A stretch of 64,000 nt of DNA, from contig CM018692.1 of assembly GCA_009363875.1 (NCBI GenBank), forward strand, positions 90,982,137 to 91,046,136, in the 5' to 3' direction. The notes under the pieces are model-generated. The model had not been told where the DNA came from, searched no databases, and saw only the letters and a program-made list of their open reading frames with translations. Positions 33,796 to 45,033 of the stretch are shown in pieces. The first letter of the stretch is position 1. Every line of letters begins with the position of its first letter. A program made the translations under genes and the position numbers. The DNA comes from Mikania micrantha. Lineage: Eukaryota; Streptophyta; Magnoliopsida; Asterales; Asteraceae.

Positions 33796-34045
33796 GAGGC
33801 CTTAAACATTTTATTTTTCGTCCATCTCTCACCAGTTAATTAATTATCCGTTACCCATTCGTAAGTCCAAATAACTTGTATTAGAAAATTTGGGATGTTA
33901 CAATTGCTCATAGCATCTTTCTCTGCCTTATGTTTTTTTCCTTTTCAGCCTCCAACTCTACAGTAATTTTATTTAATATTTCTTTTTCTTCATCTTTTTC
34001 CTTCAGAATTTCCTTGATAATCTCATCCAATTTTTCATTCTACAA

Positions 34046-34200
34046 AACCAATAAAAATTTATATTGGGTCAAGTTCAGTTTAACTAACAAATAAAATTCA
34101 TAATGGGTCAAGTTCAGTTTAACTTACAAATAAAATTCATAATGGGTCAAGTTCATTTTAACCTACAAATAAAATACATAATGGGTCAAGTTTATTTTGT
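34046..34200. repeat. 39-bp minisatellite (4 copies)
   Basis: GGGTCAAGTTCA(G/T)TTTAAC..ACAAATAAAAT units with GGGTCAAGTT at 34066, 34105, 34144 and 34183. It lies in the presumed intron of the broken coiled-coil gene. Confidence 0.85.
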
Positions 34201-34929
34201 GAGGGTGATGCTTGTAATGACATTGGTTCAGATCTAATTTAACTACTTAAGTTACAAAACTAACTAAATATTAATAACACCCAATCATTTTTTCATATGG
34301 AATCAAACTCTAACCTATTGTTAAAATTAACATACCTCAGGGTTGTGTCTACCATGTGCGTTCGAGTCATTAACATAACTTAATCCATACACTTTCAAGA
34401 AAGGGCCTAAAAGATGGCAATGTGATTCAATGTAAATACAAAAATAAAACACCAAGGTAATAAACTTCATCTTGTGAATTTATTGGTAATATGATCATCA
34501 GCAATCAATAGTATTCTCCTAATTGATCCATTACATCCCTTCTCGCCTGAAATGAGGCAATTCACCCCAAACACATAATAAATCGTAAACAGGAAACAAC
34601 AATAGACACAAGAAATTCATGGTTCGTTAAAAATTGACCAATGTTCACACAATGCCACTAGCGTTTATATTATTTAGGTGTTATAAAGGAATTACAAGTA
34701 CATTGATCTATATTTAAAAACTAATACTAGTGTTGTTGACCTTGCTAAACAAGACAACATAATTAGGGACATCTTTCCATAATCACAACTATGTAGAGGT
34801 CAGACTCGAATGAAATATGCTACTAGTAAATAAATAAAATTAAAACCAAATGAAAAGGGTTCTTAAAGCCAACTGCATTGTCCATTAAATGTTATTTTAC
34901 AATGCACAAAATACAAATATTAAGTCACT
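34201..34929. other. Degenerate gene/transposon sequence
   Basis: Apart from the possible exon at 34340-34425 (minus), nothing could be assigned. Confidence 0.4.
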
Positions 34930-35038
34930 AACTGGCCTCTTTCAATTCTGCTGTAGTTAATACATCAAAGTCTTTTGGTGTGCGCTTTAATATGAGATCA
35001 CGTACACGACCACCAACAAGATAAACATCAAATCCAGT
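34930..35038 (-). pseudogene. Fragment of a tRNA nucleotidyltransferase / poly(A) polymerase-like gene
   Basis: On the minus strand, 36 codons read TGFDVYLVGGRVRDLI.. to ..RTPKDFDVLTTAELKEAS, then TAG. This is the head of the class II nucleotidyltransferase fold (CCA-adding enzyme / bacterial-type poly(A) polymerase): the GG-x-VRD loop and the DFD metal-binding carboxylates are both visible. The residue after GG is Arg, where Cys or Ala is usual. Neither the preceding nor the following exon is recognisable, and the frame stops where a splice donor would be expected. It is best explained as a host exon fragment captured by or stranded among transposons. About 35 residues is too little to choose between the enzyme types. 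Confidence 0.75.
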
Positions 35039-35740
35039 GTAAATCAAGTATAAATTTTCATCAATGCTCAAGCATTACATAGGAAAACAAAAATTAATTC
35101 CAAATTTGTAGAAAACATATTTCCAGAACTGTAAAAAAACATAAATATGTGCAATTTTGTGGTTCTTTTTGTATGATAGCATAGAAAAATAGGTGACACA
35201 TGCATGACCCTCATAGCAAATAATATTGATTTGTCCTATTGAAGCTCACGCCTTCAATTTGGTTTTCTATCAAAACGGTTCACTGCAGCTTCTATTAACA
35301 GGTCTTGGTCTTTATATTGGATTTTAAGTTATTCTAAATCTTGATGTTTCTTCTACAGCTAATGTTTCTATAGAGCTTCAAGTGAATTTCTCCATTGTGT
35401 TCTACTGTTCTTGAGTGTTCATCATTTACACATAACCTGTTCACATTAATGTAGCTAGTAAGATTGTTTCTACCATGTTTTACTAGTTAAAGTCTTACTT
35501 GTTGCTTGTAACATTGAATGAAATAAACAAAGAGATTGAGCATTCCATTGTGCTGCTATTATTGTTCTTGTGAGTTGTAAGTGTGCGTTTGAATCACAGT
35601 GATTAACTGAGATTTGGCATTTGTAAATCAAACATATTAATCTTTTTGTATATGTGTGTGTTTACTCCAATCAATGATCCTTCTTTACACACCATAATCA
35701 TGAAGGAAATGAAAAAGAAAAAAAAAGAGAAGACTAATAG
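35039..35740. other. Unassigned sequence up to CACTA-2
   Basis: No gene or repeat recognised. It may be more of the captured gene's introns. Confidence 0.4.
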
Positions 35741-36321
35741 CACTACTAGAAAACACGCGTTTTTCCGACGACGAATTCCTACAACTGATATTAGTCGGAA
35801 AAAACCTGGTTAGAAAAATATTTCCGACAAACTTCCGTGGAAATTTTGCGACAACTTTCCGACGACAATATTTCCGACTGGTTCCGACGAAAATGAATTT
35901 TTAGAGTTTTTATTTTCCGACTGATTTCCGATCATGCGTTTCCGACGAATTTCCGACCACCAGCTTTATTTAAGTATTATTTTTATTATTGTATTTCCAT
36001 CAAACTTCCGACAAAAGCGTTTCAAACCAATTTCCAACGAGTTTTACACATGTACTTTTTTTCATAGTTGTTCTTGTTCCTACCAATTTCCGACAAAAAA
36101 CGTTTTAAAAAAATAATAAAATAATTGCAATAAACCCAAATTTTTTTCTTGCTTTAAATGCCAAAAAATTCAATACAATCATGTTCAACTACAAGATACC
36201 GTCATTGTTACAAGTTCTACCACAAAAACTACCATCATCGAATTACAAGTTTTACTTCAAAATGTTACAATAATCAAATTACAATTTCACAACAAAAGAC
36301 AATAATCATCAAACTACAAGT

Positions 36322-37875
36322 TCAACAACAAAAAACAAATATATAAGCCAAACTTTCATGTTGATCGCTAGGATTACCAAATTTTTTCATTAGCTCGGCT
36401 ATTTGTCGTTGCATCTCCTCCTTCATCTCTTCCCTCATTTGTTGTTGTATTTCTTCCCTCATGTGATGTTGCACCTCGTCCCTCATTTTTTGTTGAACAT
36501 CTTCGACTCGATTATGCAATTCTTCTACTTGGGATTGCAAGTCTCGCACCTAAAAAATTGTTAAAACATACATGAATCGTAACCAAACAAGAAAACATAC
36601 GAGTTGGTTAAACGAGTATGACTAGTCAAAACGAGTCTGACTTTTCTTAATTAAATTTTTTTTATGAAATACCTTCTCTTGCGAGCGTTGGTACTCAGCG
36701 TAAGTCGGTGTTGACCCGGATGACAAAGAAGGTGCACCCGTAATGATGAAATTAGAATCTGAAGAACTTATCCCGAATTTGTTCCCTCCTTGTGTACGCT
36801 CCCACAACTCAACATCACCCACCAGATGCTGAGTAACGTCCTCCCCGTACCTCTCGAGCATGGCTGTTGCGTACTCCTCTTGCGATATGTAAAATCAATA
36901 TGGCCATTGTATTAAAAGTTGATACAATTTATAAAATATAGTTTTTACATGTAACATAAACAAACACATCTATAATACATATAAAGTTGATAAAATTCAA
37001 TTTATTCTATCAAGACATGATCCATACATTAAAAAACATATCTAGAATACATATAATTTTTCATCATTTTATTTGCTACTTGATTCGATACGAATAACCA
37101 AGGGCCTATCCTATGCAAGTTCATACCAATAATTAAATACTTACATTTTCTATTACATTCCATACTACATATTAGGCCTCTAACTCATAACCAAAACACT
37201 CACTCTAAGGTGTACAAATTGATTGTTGATCCAATTGTATGATGATTTAATCCCTTAAATCATTAATCACCTAGGAATTATTATTCTCAGAGGTAATTAA
37301 ACTTTACAAGTTGAAATTATGGCATAAGCTACACAAATAGTGACAATCATAAAAACAGCGAGATAGCAATCCTAAATCAAAACCAAAAAAAGAAGAAGAA
37401 TGGTCACAGAAAAGAAAAGGCCTCTCTATTTGAGTTTCAACTAGCCTCTCTATTTGAGTTGAGCAGTAGAAAGATGGTATATATGTTGAGTAGGGGACAT
37501 GTGCAAGAAAAAAAGAAAAGGCCACCAACATTCACTTTCATTATATATATAATACAATAACTTACATATGCTTTTCTTGATCGAGTGGTACAAAAAACCG
37601 CCTTGTCCATGCTTTCATCATACAATCCATCCCAAAAAATTTTCTTCGACTCTTTGACGAGGTGGGTTGCAAGAAAGAGTTCCTTAAATGTGGGTGGTTT
37701 GCCCAATCTCTTTACTATAAACAAAGAGTATGATATTTAATGTAACACGTTAAAAATAAAAATAAAAAACTAAACTTTATAGATATAATTTGTCAACCAA
37801 GATGATCTGAAGTTCATCGTATCCCCTAGATCCGCCTGTATGTCGAGATATCACATCCTCGTCATTGGGAAAAAA
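36322..37875 (-). pseudogene. CACTA-associated plant transposase-domain gene (Ptta/En/Spm type), 5'-truncated
   Basis: Exons with good splice signals on the minus strand. First about 37875-37795 (RFFPNDEDVISRHTGGSRGY). Then 37714-37566 (KRLGKPPTFKELFLATHLVK .. RSRKAY; acceptor TATAG, donor TATGTAAG). Then about 36882-36673 (EYATAMLERYGEDV .. YAEYQRSQEK; donor GTATTT). Finally 36549-36322, a coiled coil with repeated MREE(M/I)(Q/K) heptads ending ..FVFCC. The order TGGS-block, PTFKELFLATH block, RYGED block, coiled coil is that of the Pfam plant transposase (Ptta/En/Spm) family found beside CACTA transposases. The N-terminal part is absent, so it is a remnant. Exact exon limits are inferred. 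Confidence 0.75.
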
Positions 37876-39350
37876 ACGGATATAGACACAAAAACAAATA
37901 AACATCATATTATCATTGAAAAAACACACAAGAGTTCAGATTTAATGCATAAGAAAAATACAAGTGTCGTGATTTAAATGTTTGTAAGAGTTCTCATAGT
38001 AATCTTAACAACTTGCCTTCAAGTATTACTTTATGTGTGAACAAATGTGACTTGTTAGGTGTTTAGGTGTGTGTAGGTGTGAGATAGGTTCTACCCATCT
38101 TATGTGTCTTAATTAGATTCATATGCCTTTGGATGTTCAATAAGTTTCTTGATGGTCCTTGGTTACTTATATTTTCAAAATCTGTCAAATTTATAAGGGT
38201 AGTTCAGGTGCATTTTTAGTAGTCAAAATAAGCTTAATAAATTAATTTTTCCCACAATAACATACGAGTCTATACTTGATTAAAATGTAAGGCTTGAATC
38301 TATAACTTGCTCGCAAATATCCTAGATCATTTTATTAGTTTTAAGGGCAAGTGCAACTAATTTATAGAGTTCACTGTGTGGTTTGGATTGTACCGAATTC
38401 ATTACTTGATTTTATGAAAAGGTATTATACGATTTTAAAGCTACTTCATAAAGGAAAACTTGAAAAAAAAAATCAGGTTGTTTGGGTTTAAAAAACGGAA
38501 GTTATGGCCTTCCTAACTCAGACCAAATTTTCTGACAGAAACTCAGTTTTGACCTTCGATTTCGTTTTATCGATTTGAATGGCCAAACCTACATGAAAAA
38601 TTACAAATCTTGGCTCTTTGGAAAGAAAGCTCTTTCCTTGAACTTAATTTTAGACAATTTATTCTCCCATTTTGGTTGAGTTTTGGGATATTTCGGTCTG
38701 TTAAAGTCGACCCAAAATCTGCAGCAAACCTATTTGGTTTTAAAAGTATGCTTTTAGGGCTTTTCACCATGACTTCTAGTTTTATAAAGTTAAAGCGTTT
38801 TTTCTCATAACTTTTATGATGAAACATGGTATGAGCATAAAGGTATTACCCTTGAATCAGCAACTCATGTAAAAGAAATTAGATAGAAGCAAAGATGGTG
38901 ATTTTTTACCAATTAAATGGGTCAAACCCGAAACCAAGATGATGATGATGATGAATCACTCGATGCTGCACCTTCTTGATGATAGAGTTGCTGATATTTT
39001 CAGAAAATAAGTGAGAACAATCACAATCATGTTGATTTTTGATGGGAATAAAACAATGGAGGATTCAAAAGAACACTTACCGATTGTTGGATCGCGATTG
39101 TTAGACGAAAGCGGCTTGAGTTCTTGATTCCCCTTGACGAAAAATGAAAGGTTTTTGGTGGAGTGGGGCTGGTTAGACGGCAGAAAATGGGAAGGGGTGT
39201 TAGCTTTTAGAAAACTAAAATTATGAAAATTTGAGTTTATTTGTGTAATTATTTTTCTTTTCTTTTTTTTCATATAAGGGTCGATTACCTTTTGATGTTT
39301 TATTAAAATTTATATTTTTTTCTTTCATATGTTAAAGTTCAATTATTATA
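37876..39350. other. CACTA-2 interior, nothing recognised
   Basis: AT-rich sequence with chance frames only (for example around 38610-38810 on both strands). Confidence 0.5.
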
Positions 39351-39527
39351 ATTTTTTTAAAAATCATTATTTCACTTCTTTTTTTTCAAAACTTTCATTA
39401 TATATCATAAACAACTTAATCATGTTTTTACGTGTGCGTATACTATTAGAACCCAATAAACTTTTTAGAGTACAAATACCTATGCATTTATTTATTTACA
39501 CAACCAACAAGCTTATAATTTGTTAAA

Positions 39528-39818
39528 GGGTCAATTACATATATCCCCTTACTAAAATCATTTATTACATATTTACCCAATCATAAAACTAAATTACATA
39601 TTTTCCCTTTTTAAACTAAATATATTACATATTTATCCATTTAATTAAAAAAAATTATGTATTTCCTATTTTACCCTTAATGAACTAAATAAAAACAACT
39701 TACATATTTCTCCTTACTAAGGGGTAATTTTGAAACATGGGGATATTTGTAATTTTAGTTTAACATTGGGGATATTTGTAATTTTGATGTTTAATAAGGG
39801 TATATATGATATTATCCC
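39528..39818. mobile_element. Mutator-type MITE nested in the 420-bp repeat
   Basis: 291 bp. Ends GGGTCAATTACATATATCCC and, inversely, GGGATAATATCATATATACC (23 of the first 29 positions agree). Perfect 9-bp flanking duplication TTTGTTAAA at 39519-39527 and 39819-39827. A 9-bp duplication points to the Mutator superfamily. The target is a unit of the tandem array, which continues on both sides. Confidence 0.85.
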
Positions 39819-39819
39819 T

Positions 39820-41335
39820 TTGTTAAATTATATTGTTTATAATAAATGTTTTCGTATTTATCAAGGTATAACAAGGGTGATGCGAGAAAACGTCGTTAAG
39901 TCCAAAAATAGAAAAAAACCCGTGGTAGGAATATAGTCGGAAAATTCCAATAACTTTCCAACGAAGTGTTTATTTTGGTCGGAAAAGCGTCGGAAACTTC
40001 CGATCATTTTCCTACTAAAACGGTTCATTTTTTTATTTTTCAAGCTTTAGACATCGTTTTTCTCACTTCTTCTTTTATAAACATTCATTATACATCAAAA
40101 AAAACTTAGTGTTAATAAATTATATGTGTTATAAACATCCAAGTTTTTACGTGTGCGTACACTATTAGAACACAAGAAAGTTTTTAAAATAAAATTGCAT
40201 ATGCATTTGCTTGTTTACACAACCAACAAACTTATAATTTGTTAAATTATATTGTTTATAATAAATGTTTTCGTATATTATCAAGGTGTAACAAGGGTGA
40301 TGCGAGAAAACGTCGTTAAGAGTCCGAAAAACGAAAAAGAAAAACCCGTGGTAGGAATATAGTCGGAAAATTCCTACAACTTTCCTACGAAGTGTTTATT
40401 TTGGTCGGAAAAGTGTCGGAAACTTCCGACCATTTTCCTACTAAAACGGTTCATTTTTTATTTTTCAAGCTTTAGACATTGTTTTTCTCACTTCTTCTTT
40501 TATAAACATTCATTATACATCAAAAAAACTTAGTGTTAATAAATTATGTGTTATAAACATCCAAGTTTTTACGTGCGTACACTATTAGAACACAAGAAAG
40601 TATTTAAAATAAAATTGCATATGCATTTGCTTGTTTACACAACCAACAAATTTATAATTTGTTAAATTATATTTTTTTTAATAAATGTTTTCGTATATTA
40701 TCAACGTGTAACAAGGGTGACGCGAGAAAACGTTGTTAAGAGTCCGAAAAAGGAAAAAGAAAAACCCGTGGTCAGAGTATAGTCGGAAAATTCCTACAAC
40801 TTTCCAACGAAGTGTTTATTTTGGTCGGAAAAGTGTCGGAAACTTCCGACCATTTTCCTACTAAAACGATTCATTTTTTATTTTTCAAGCTTTAGACATC
40901 GTTTTTCTCACTTTTTCATTTATAAACAATCATTATACATCAAAAAAACTTAGTGTTAATAAATTATATGTGTTATAAACATCCAAGTTTTTACGTGTGC
41001 GTACACTATTAGAACACAAGAAAGTTCTTAAAATAAAATTGCATATGCATTTGCTTGTTTACACAATCAACAAACTTATAATTTGTTAAATTATATTGTT
41101 TATAATAAATGTTTTCGTATATTATCAAGGTGTAACAAGGGTGTTGCGAGAAAACGTTGTTAAGAGTCCGAAAAACGAAAGAGAAAAACGCGTGGTAAGA
41201 ATATAGTCGGAAAATTCTTACAACTTTCCAACGAAGTTTTTATATTGGTCGGAAAGGTGTCGGAAACTTCCGACCATTTTCCTACGAACGAATAATTTTT
41301 TTTTGTTTTTCAAGCCTTAGACATCGTTTAATATA
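39820..41335. repeat. ~420-bp tandem array (about 3.5 copies plus one outlying partial)
   Basis: TGTTAAATTA anchors fall at 39821, 40240, 40660 and 41084 (periods 419, 420, 424). Each unit contains TATAGTCGGAAAATTCC, GGTCGGAAA(A/G)(A/G)(G/T)GTCGG and a constant AT-rich spacer. A partial earlier unit (about 39421-39527) lies left of the MITE. The array amplifies the CACTA subterminal TTCCGAC motif. Confidence 0.9.
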
Positions 41336-41604
41336 AAATCAAACAAAATTTTTTATTTTATATTTCCGACTGGTTTCCGACCAACATATTATTTATTGTT
41401 TTAATTATTCTTTTGGTCGGAATTTCGTCTGTATCTACCGATAACTTTCCGACCACGACATGTTTTGTCGCTAAATTGTTGGAATTTTAACACTAAAAAT
41501 ATGGGTTTTCTGTTGTCGGAATTTGCTCGGAAAAACGTCGGAAACTTCCGACCATTTTTTTTTGTCGGAAAATTTTGTTGGAAAATTCCAGTTTTCTAGT
41601 AGTG

Positions 41605-41769
41605 CAGTAAGGGGCGGATCTACACATGATCACATATTTTATATACGTAATCATCACACTGACAAGTTTTTTAATGTGTTATATAACATACATTGCTTAT
41701 TTCTTCTTGTGTTTGTAGGTCCTTAAACTGATCAAGATCCAAACTTTATCTTCATAATCATCATCGTTG
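41605..41769. other. Short host or relic segment
   Basis: 165 bp between CACTA-2 and the Copia LTR. No feature seen. Confidence 0.4.
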
Positions 41770-42084
41770 ATGTCTAACGAGTGCGGAATCCAGGTTAGAA
41801 TCAAGAAAGCAATAAGAAAAATGCAAACTTTTATAAAATCTGAAAAGTTCGAGTACAAGTGCCTCAATACGTCTAGAGAGCAAATGCCTCGGGATTCCAA
41901 CCTAAACCTGCACAAAATACGTCTATTTATACTAGGCCTAGGAGTACACGAAATCTATTACAAAAGTTCGAGTACACGATCAGTTCGTGTACTCGAAATA
42001 CTTTACACGAATTTTCATCAAAAATCTGATCTTTGACTCTTCCGCGTTGACTTTATCAGTCTTCATCGTGTAGTGGGCTCTACA
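41770..42084 (-). repeat. Probable 3' LTR of the Sirevirus-like element
   Basis: On the minus strand TGTAGAGCCCACTACACG follows the polypurine tract directly, and a CA end (..CGTTAGACA) occurs 315 bp on. It holds several GTACTCGAA / GTACACGAA motifs. Short for a Sirevirus, so the far end is uncertain; the 5' LTR outside the window would settle it. Confidence 0.55.
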
Positions 42085-42099
42085 AACTCCCCCTAGACC
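42085..42099 (-). other. Sirevirus polypurine tract
   Basis: Minus strand GGTCTAGGGGGAGTT directly before the LTR and 8-22 bp after the end of the extra ORF. Confidence 0.75.
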
Positions 42100-42106
42100 G
42101 GTGAAG

Positions 42107-43769
42107 TCATCCAATCGGAAGAGTGACATTATGTGGCCCAGCTCCTGCATACAGCTTTAGCTTGATAGCAAAGGCCACTACTCGTGTGAAAGGCTTTGCC
42201 TCCTCATCCTTTCCAGAGTATACTCGAATAGGAGACTCATGCAGCCTCATCATATCTTCTTTCCCATACTTCAGCAGATCCATAGGGTCGAGAATGATGT
42301 CGAGATCATTAATATCGTCTTGATTCTTGATAATGACTGCTGCAAGATTGAGATCGTCATAATACCAGGACAGGAAGTTTGCCAATGAATTATCAGGAAC
42401 TCTAGGCGAAACGGTCACTGCTTGCTCGACATGAGGTGGGGGTACTTGTAGTATACCCATGGCTTTTTCGTCTTTGGATCGATAATACAATAAGAAACAA
42501 ACCGTCTTCCCTTGGCCGTATGCATGACTGGAAAGTCCTTTTCACATTGGTCCTTAATAAATTGGCAAATAGATCAGCCTGAGAGTCTTTAGAGGGATTG
42601 AAGAACATTGCGTTGTTGATGCTTCGAATGTCAACCTTTGGCAAGGTGCAAAAGTCTCTCGGCCTTTTATAGAATTCGACCTTTCCATTCATCCTCTTTA
42701 CCAGATAAATGTCCCTTACTTTGTCATACATCCAGCAGCATACGTTGGACCTGTCGTTACGAACCGCGAACATGTTTCTGTCGTCTGAAATGAAGGTATG
42801 CTCTGGATGTTCGTCATCCATTTCCTTAAACCATGCAGCTTTATCCACAGGAGGAGAAGGTGTCCAATCCTTCTTTTTGTCGAATCAGCTGTCGATCACT
42901 TCATGAAGAGAAGTAACCTCCTTTCCCAATGCATCAATGTATTTGTGGGCATACAAATAGTCAATATAAGGATCGGATGAGACGTTGCCGAGTATAATAT
43001 TTTCTGGTTCTTCCTCTACAGATGCCCCTGCAGAGGATTCGGCACCTTCCTTTGTCTTCTCACTAGGTGACTCACAGTCAAAGTCATCAGGAAGATCGTC
43101 AAACAAGCTATCGAGCCCGGCTCCTAATGTTTCATCTGGTTGAACACAATCACCGAACAGGATGTCATCGGGAATATCTCCAAAAAGATCATCATAAAGT
43201 CCAGGACGCTTTCCTGACGAGGATGAATTTCCTGTATCGCCTCCCTGATCCTTGTCATCTGGGGGTCCCTGATCCTTTTCCTTTTTGCCCTCATCCTTAT
43301 CTTCATCGTTGTCATCCTTCTTTTCCTTGTCATCCTTCTTTTCTTCTGGATCCTCTTCCTTTTTGTCATCACCATCATCATCATCACGATCATCACTGTC
43401 ATCACCATCATCTTGAACATTGTCATCTGAATCGGAGACTTCTTCTCCTTTGAGCCTTTTAATCTCTTTGCTCATCTTGTGGTTCTCCAGCAAAAGAAAT
43501 CTAATAAACCTTTCGTGAGCTTTTATCTTCCCACGACATTTGTTTAGCTGGCTACATATCCTGATCTTTCCCTCCTGAAAATTGAGAATAAGACCCTCCT
43601 TGCGCTTGGAATCATTTTCAAGTTGAAATACTCTTTCCTGCAAGCCTATGACATCAACAGGCACATGTCCCGGCTCATATGGTGAATCAGCGTGCAAAGG
43701 AGATTTTCCTTTGTCACTGCTCGAGCGAATAGGAGATGGTGGAGTTTTGGTGTGAGGGATGGATGTAGT
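42107..43769 (-). pseudogene. Envelope-position ORF of the Sirevirus, 3' part
   Basis: Resumes at the Gypsy-2 junction (TTSIPHTKTPPSP). It has a coiled coil (LQERVFQLENDSKRKEG; LLENHKMSKEIKRLKGEE), a very acidic Asp/Glu/Lys tract (DDGDDSDDRDDDDGDDKKEE and on) and a C-terminal domain (DKAAWFKEMDDEHPEH; CCWMYDKVRDIYLVKRMNGK; LPKVDIRSINNAMFFNPS). Breaks: TGA in frame at 42885-42887 and a one-base frameshift between about 42490 and 42530; the last frame (VEQAVTVSPRVPDNSLANFL .. ) stops at 42107, just before the polypurine tract. No signal peptide or membrane span is evident in this part. In Sireviruses this position is often called envelope-like, but no fusion or receptor function has been shown for such ORFs and none is seen here. 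Confidence 0.75.
43765..43769. repeat. Target-site duplication of Gypsy-2 (GTAGT)
   Basis: GTAGT at 43765-43769 is repeated at 55609-55613. Confidence 0.92.
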
Positions 43770-44953
43770 TGTCACACCCCCAATTTTCAACTAACGGAAT
43801 CGTACCGTTTGGGAACGTGACAAACCAGGATCTCAGATCATTAGACATAGCGAAGACCTCTATATGAATTTCAAATCATACTTTAGTCTTAAAAACATAA
43901 CATCAGAGTTTTCAAAAGTTGCGGAAGCGTTTAAAACCAATAAAAGTTGTAATATACAAATTACAAAACAAAATCCTCAAATGTGTAATTTAAACAATAA
44001 TTGATAAACATGCATGCGACTCTATCTCCTAGTCCATGCCAGTCTTTATTGCGCGCCTTAGCGTCCTGAGAAAACATGTAAATCAAGTCAACACAAAGGT
44101 TGGTGCATAACACAGGTTTTAAGCATTCACAATGTTCAAAACAACAGTTTGAATAACAAGTTTGTAGATAACATAATCACACATGCACAGTCATGATAGC
44201 TAGTCATATAAACTATTTACATAAGTGTTCGACACCGAAGCTGACGAATTGCCATGCTATAGCATGTTTTTGCCTTGCCACTATTGTCTAGCACAACAAT
44301 AGAAAAATGTGTTTGGTCAGTCAAACACCTGCGTAGATCCCATCTACCAGGTGAGGTTTGTCAAACCTAATAGATCTATTTCCAACTACCACGCTTTGCA
44401 TTACAGCAAACTAAACGGTTCGAGGTGTGTAAGGACTTTCAATTGCTATGTTGTCACATAATGTAAACAGCTAACTCATGCAAGTGATATGTATCTAAAA
44501 AGAGTTTGTTGCACATGTTTTGTCCCCCAAAACAGTTTAAAATAAGAAAGGGGCCGTGTACGCACCTTTGATTTTTAGAAGAATGATCAAACACTTGCGA
44601 ACTCGCGTAGAAATCCTCTACGAAGAATCTGTGGTTTAACAATAACTTAGTGTTATTCGAGATGTCGTTTTGTGCTTGAGATAACATACGTGTCAACACA
44701 CGTATGTTAAAGTGTTAAGAATGTGTATACGTAAATACGTGTGACTTTGAAATCGTTTAAATAAAATCATATTTGATTTTATTTAAATAATCGTAATTAT
44801 ACGCGATTTCGTTTTCGGATTAAAATATGAATTTTATTACTCTAAAACATTCGGGATTTCGTTACGGTTCCAACGCAACTTGAACGAGTTAAAACAAAGT
44901 TCGTACGCGAAAGTTATGACAAAAATACAAAAATGATTCAAAAACTCAAAAAT

Positions 44954-45033
44954 TGGTGGAACCCGGGATCGAACCCGCGACCCCCCACATCAAACACACA
45001 CGCATCTACCAACTCAGCCCGCTAGGGTATCGC
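44954..45033 (-). other. tRNA-like segment in the Gypsy-2 3' LTR
   Basis: On the minus strand: GGGCTGAGTTGG (11 of 12 to the A box TRGCNNAGYNGG), then GGTTCGATCCC (B box), then GGGTTCCACCA, that is a 3' acceptor strand with CCA. The 5' acceptor strand does not pair, and the T stem is only partly formed, so this is not a working tRNA. Same sequence at 53942-54021. Confidence 0.7.

Larger units (their letters stand above)
24822..33902 (-). mobile_element. Solo Gypsy LTR (family v), minus strand, split by a nested element
   Basis: Read on the minus strand it starts TGTAACATCCCAAATTTTC (33902) and ends GATCGGGGCCTCACA (24822), with TG..CA ends and 5-bp flanks ATTGC on both sides. No primer site or polypurine tract adjoins it, so it is a solo LTR left by unequal recombination. 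Removing the nested element (25307-32060) leaves about 2.33 kb. It carries the LTR hairpin motif (25042-25086), the 29-bp array, a CATCATA-rich tract (32380-32900) and a cluster of TTCGAGTAC-type palindromes (33130-33795). Confidence 0.85.
24769..34039 (-). pseudogene. Broken coiled-coil transposon-type gene, last exon split by a solo LTR
   Basis: On the minus strand an acceptor (TTTTGTAG, 34040-34046) opens an exon at 34039 reading NEKLDEIIKEILKEKDEEKE.. , a charged coiled coil. A one-base shift in an A run near 33935 breaks the frame; the next frame gives HKAEKDAMSN up to the LTR at 33903. Across the LTR (24821 downward) the same frame goes on as RTSKFEDMLKTLVQK and stops at 24769-24771. 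A probable earlier exon lies near 34340-34425 (GLSYVNDSNAHGRHNPE). The pattern resembles the C-terminal coiled coil of plant CACTA (Ptta/En/Spm) ORFs. Function unknown; clearly dead. Confidence 0.55.
35741..41604. mobile_element. CACTA-2: non-autonomous CACTA (En/Spm) transposon
   Basis: Ends CACTACTAGAAAAC (35741) and GTTTTCTAGTAGTG (to 41604) are perfect inverse repeats of 14 bp. The flanks TAG (35738-35740) and CAG (41605-41607) would be a 3-bp duplication with one change. Both ends carry subterminal TTCCGAC(G/C)A repeats (35765-36100 and 39930-41580). Length is 5.86 kb. Inside: remains of one ORF (minus), no DDE transposase, a nested MITE and a 420-bp tandem array. It would need a partner's transposase. 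Confidence 0.88.

Noticed and set aside
38567..39273. Overlapping frames of 66-105 codons inside CACTA-2
   Set aside because: Low-complexity AT-rich composition, no domain, frames on both strands.
43067..43453. His-rich plus-strand frame
   Set aside because: It is the complement of the acidic Asp/Lys tract in the Sirevirus ORF.
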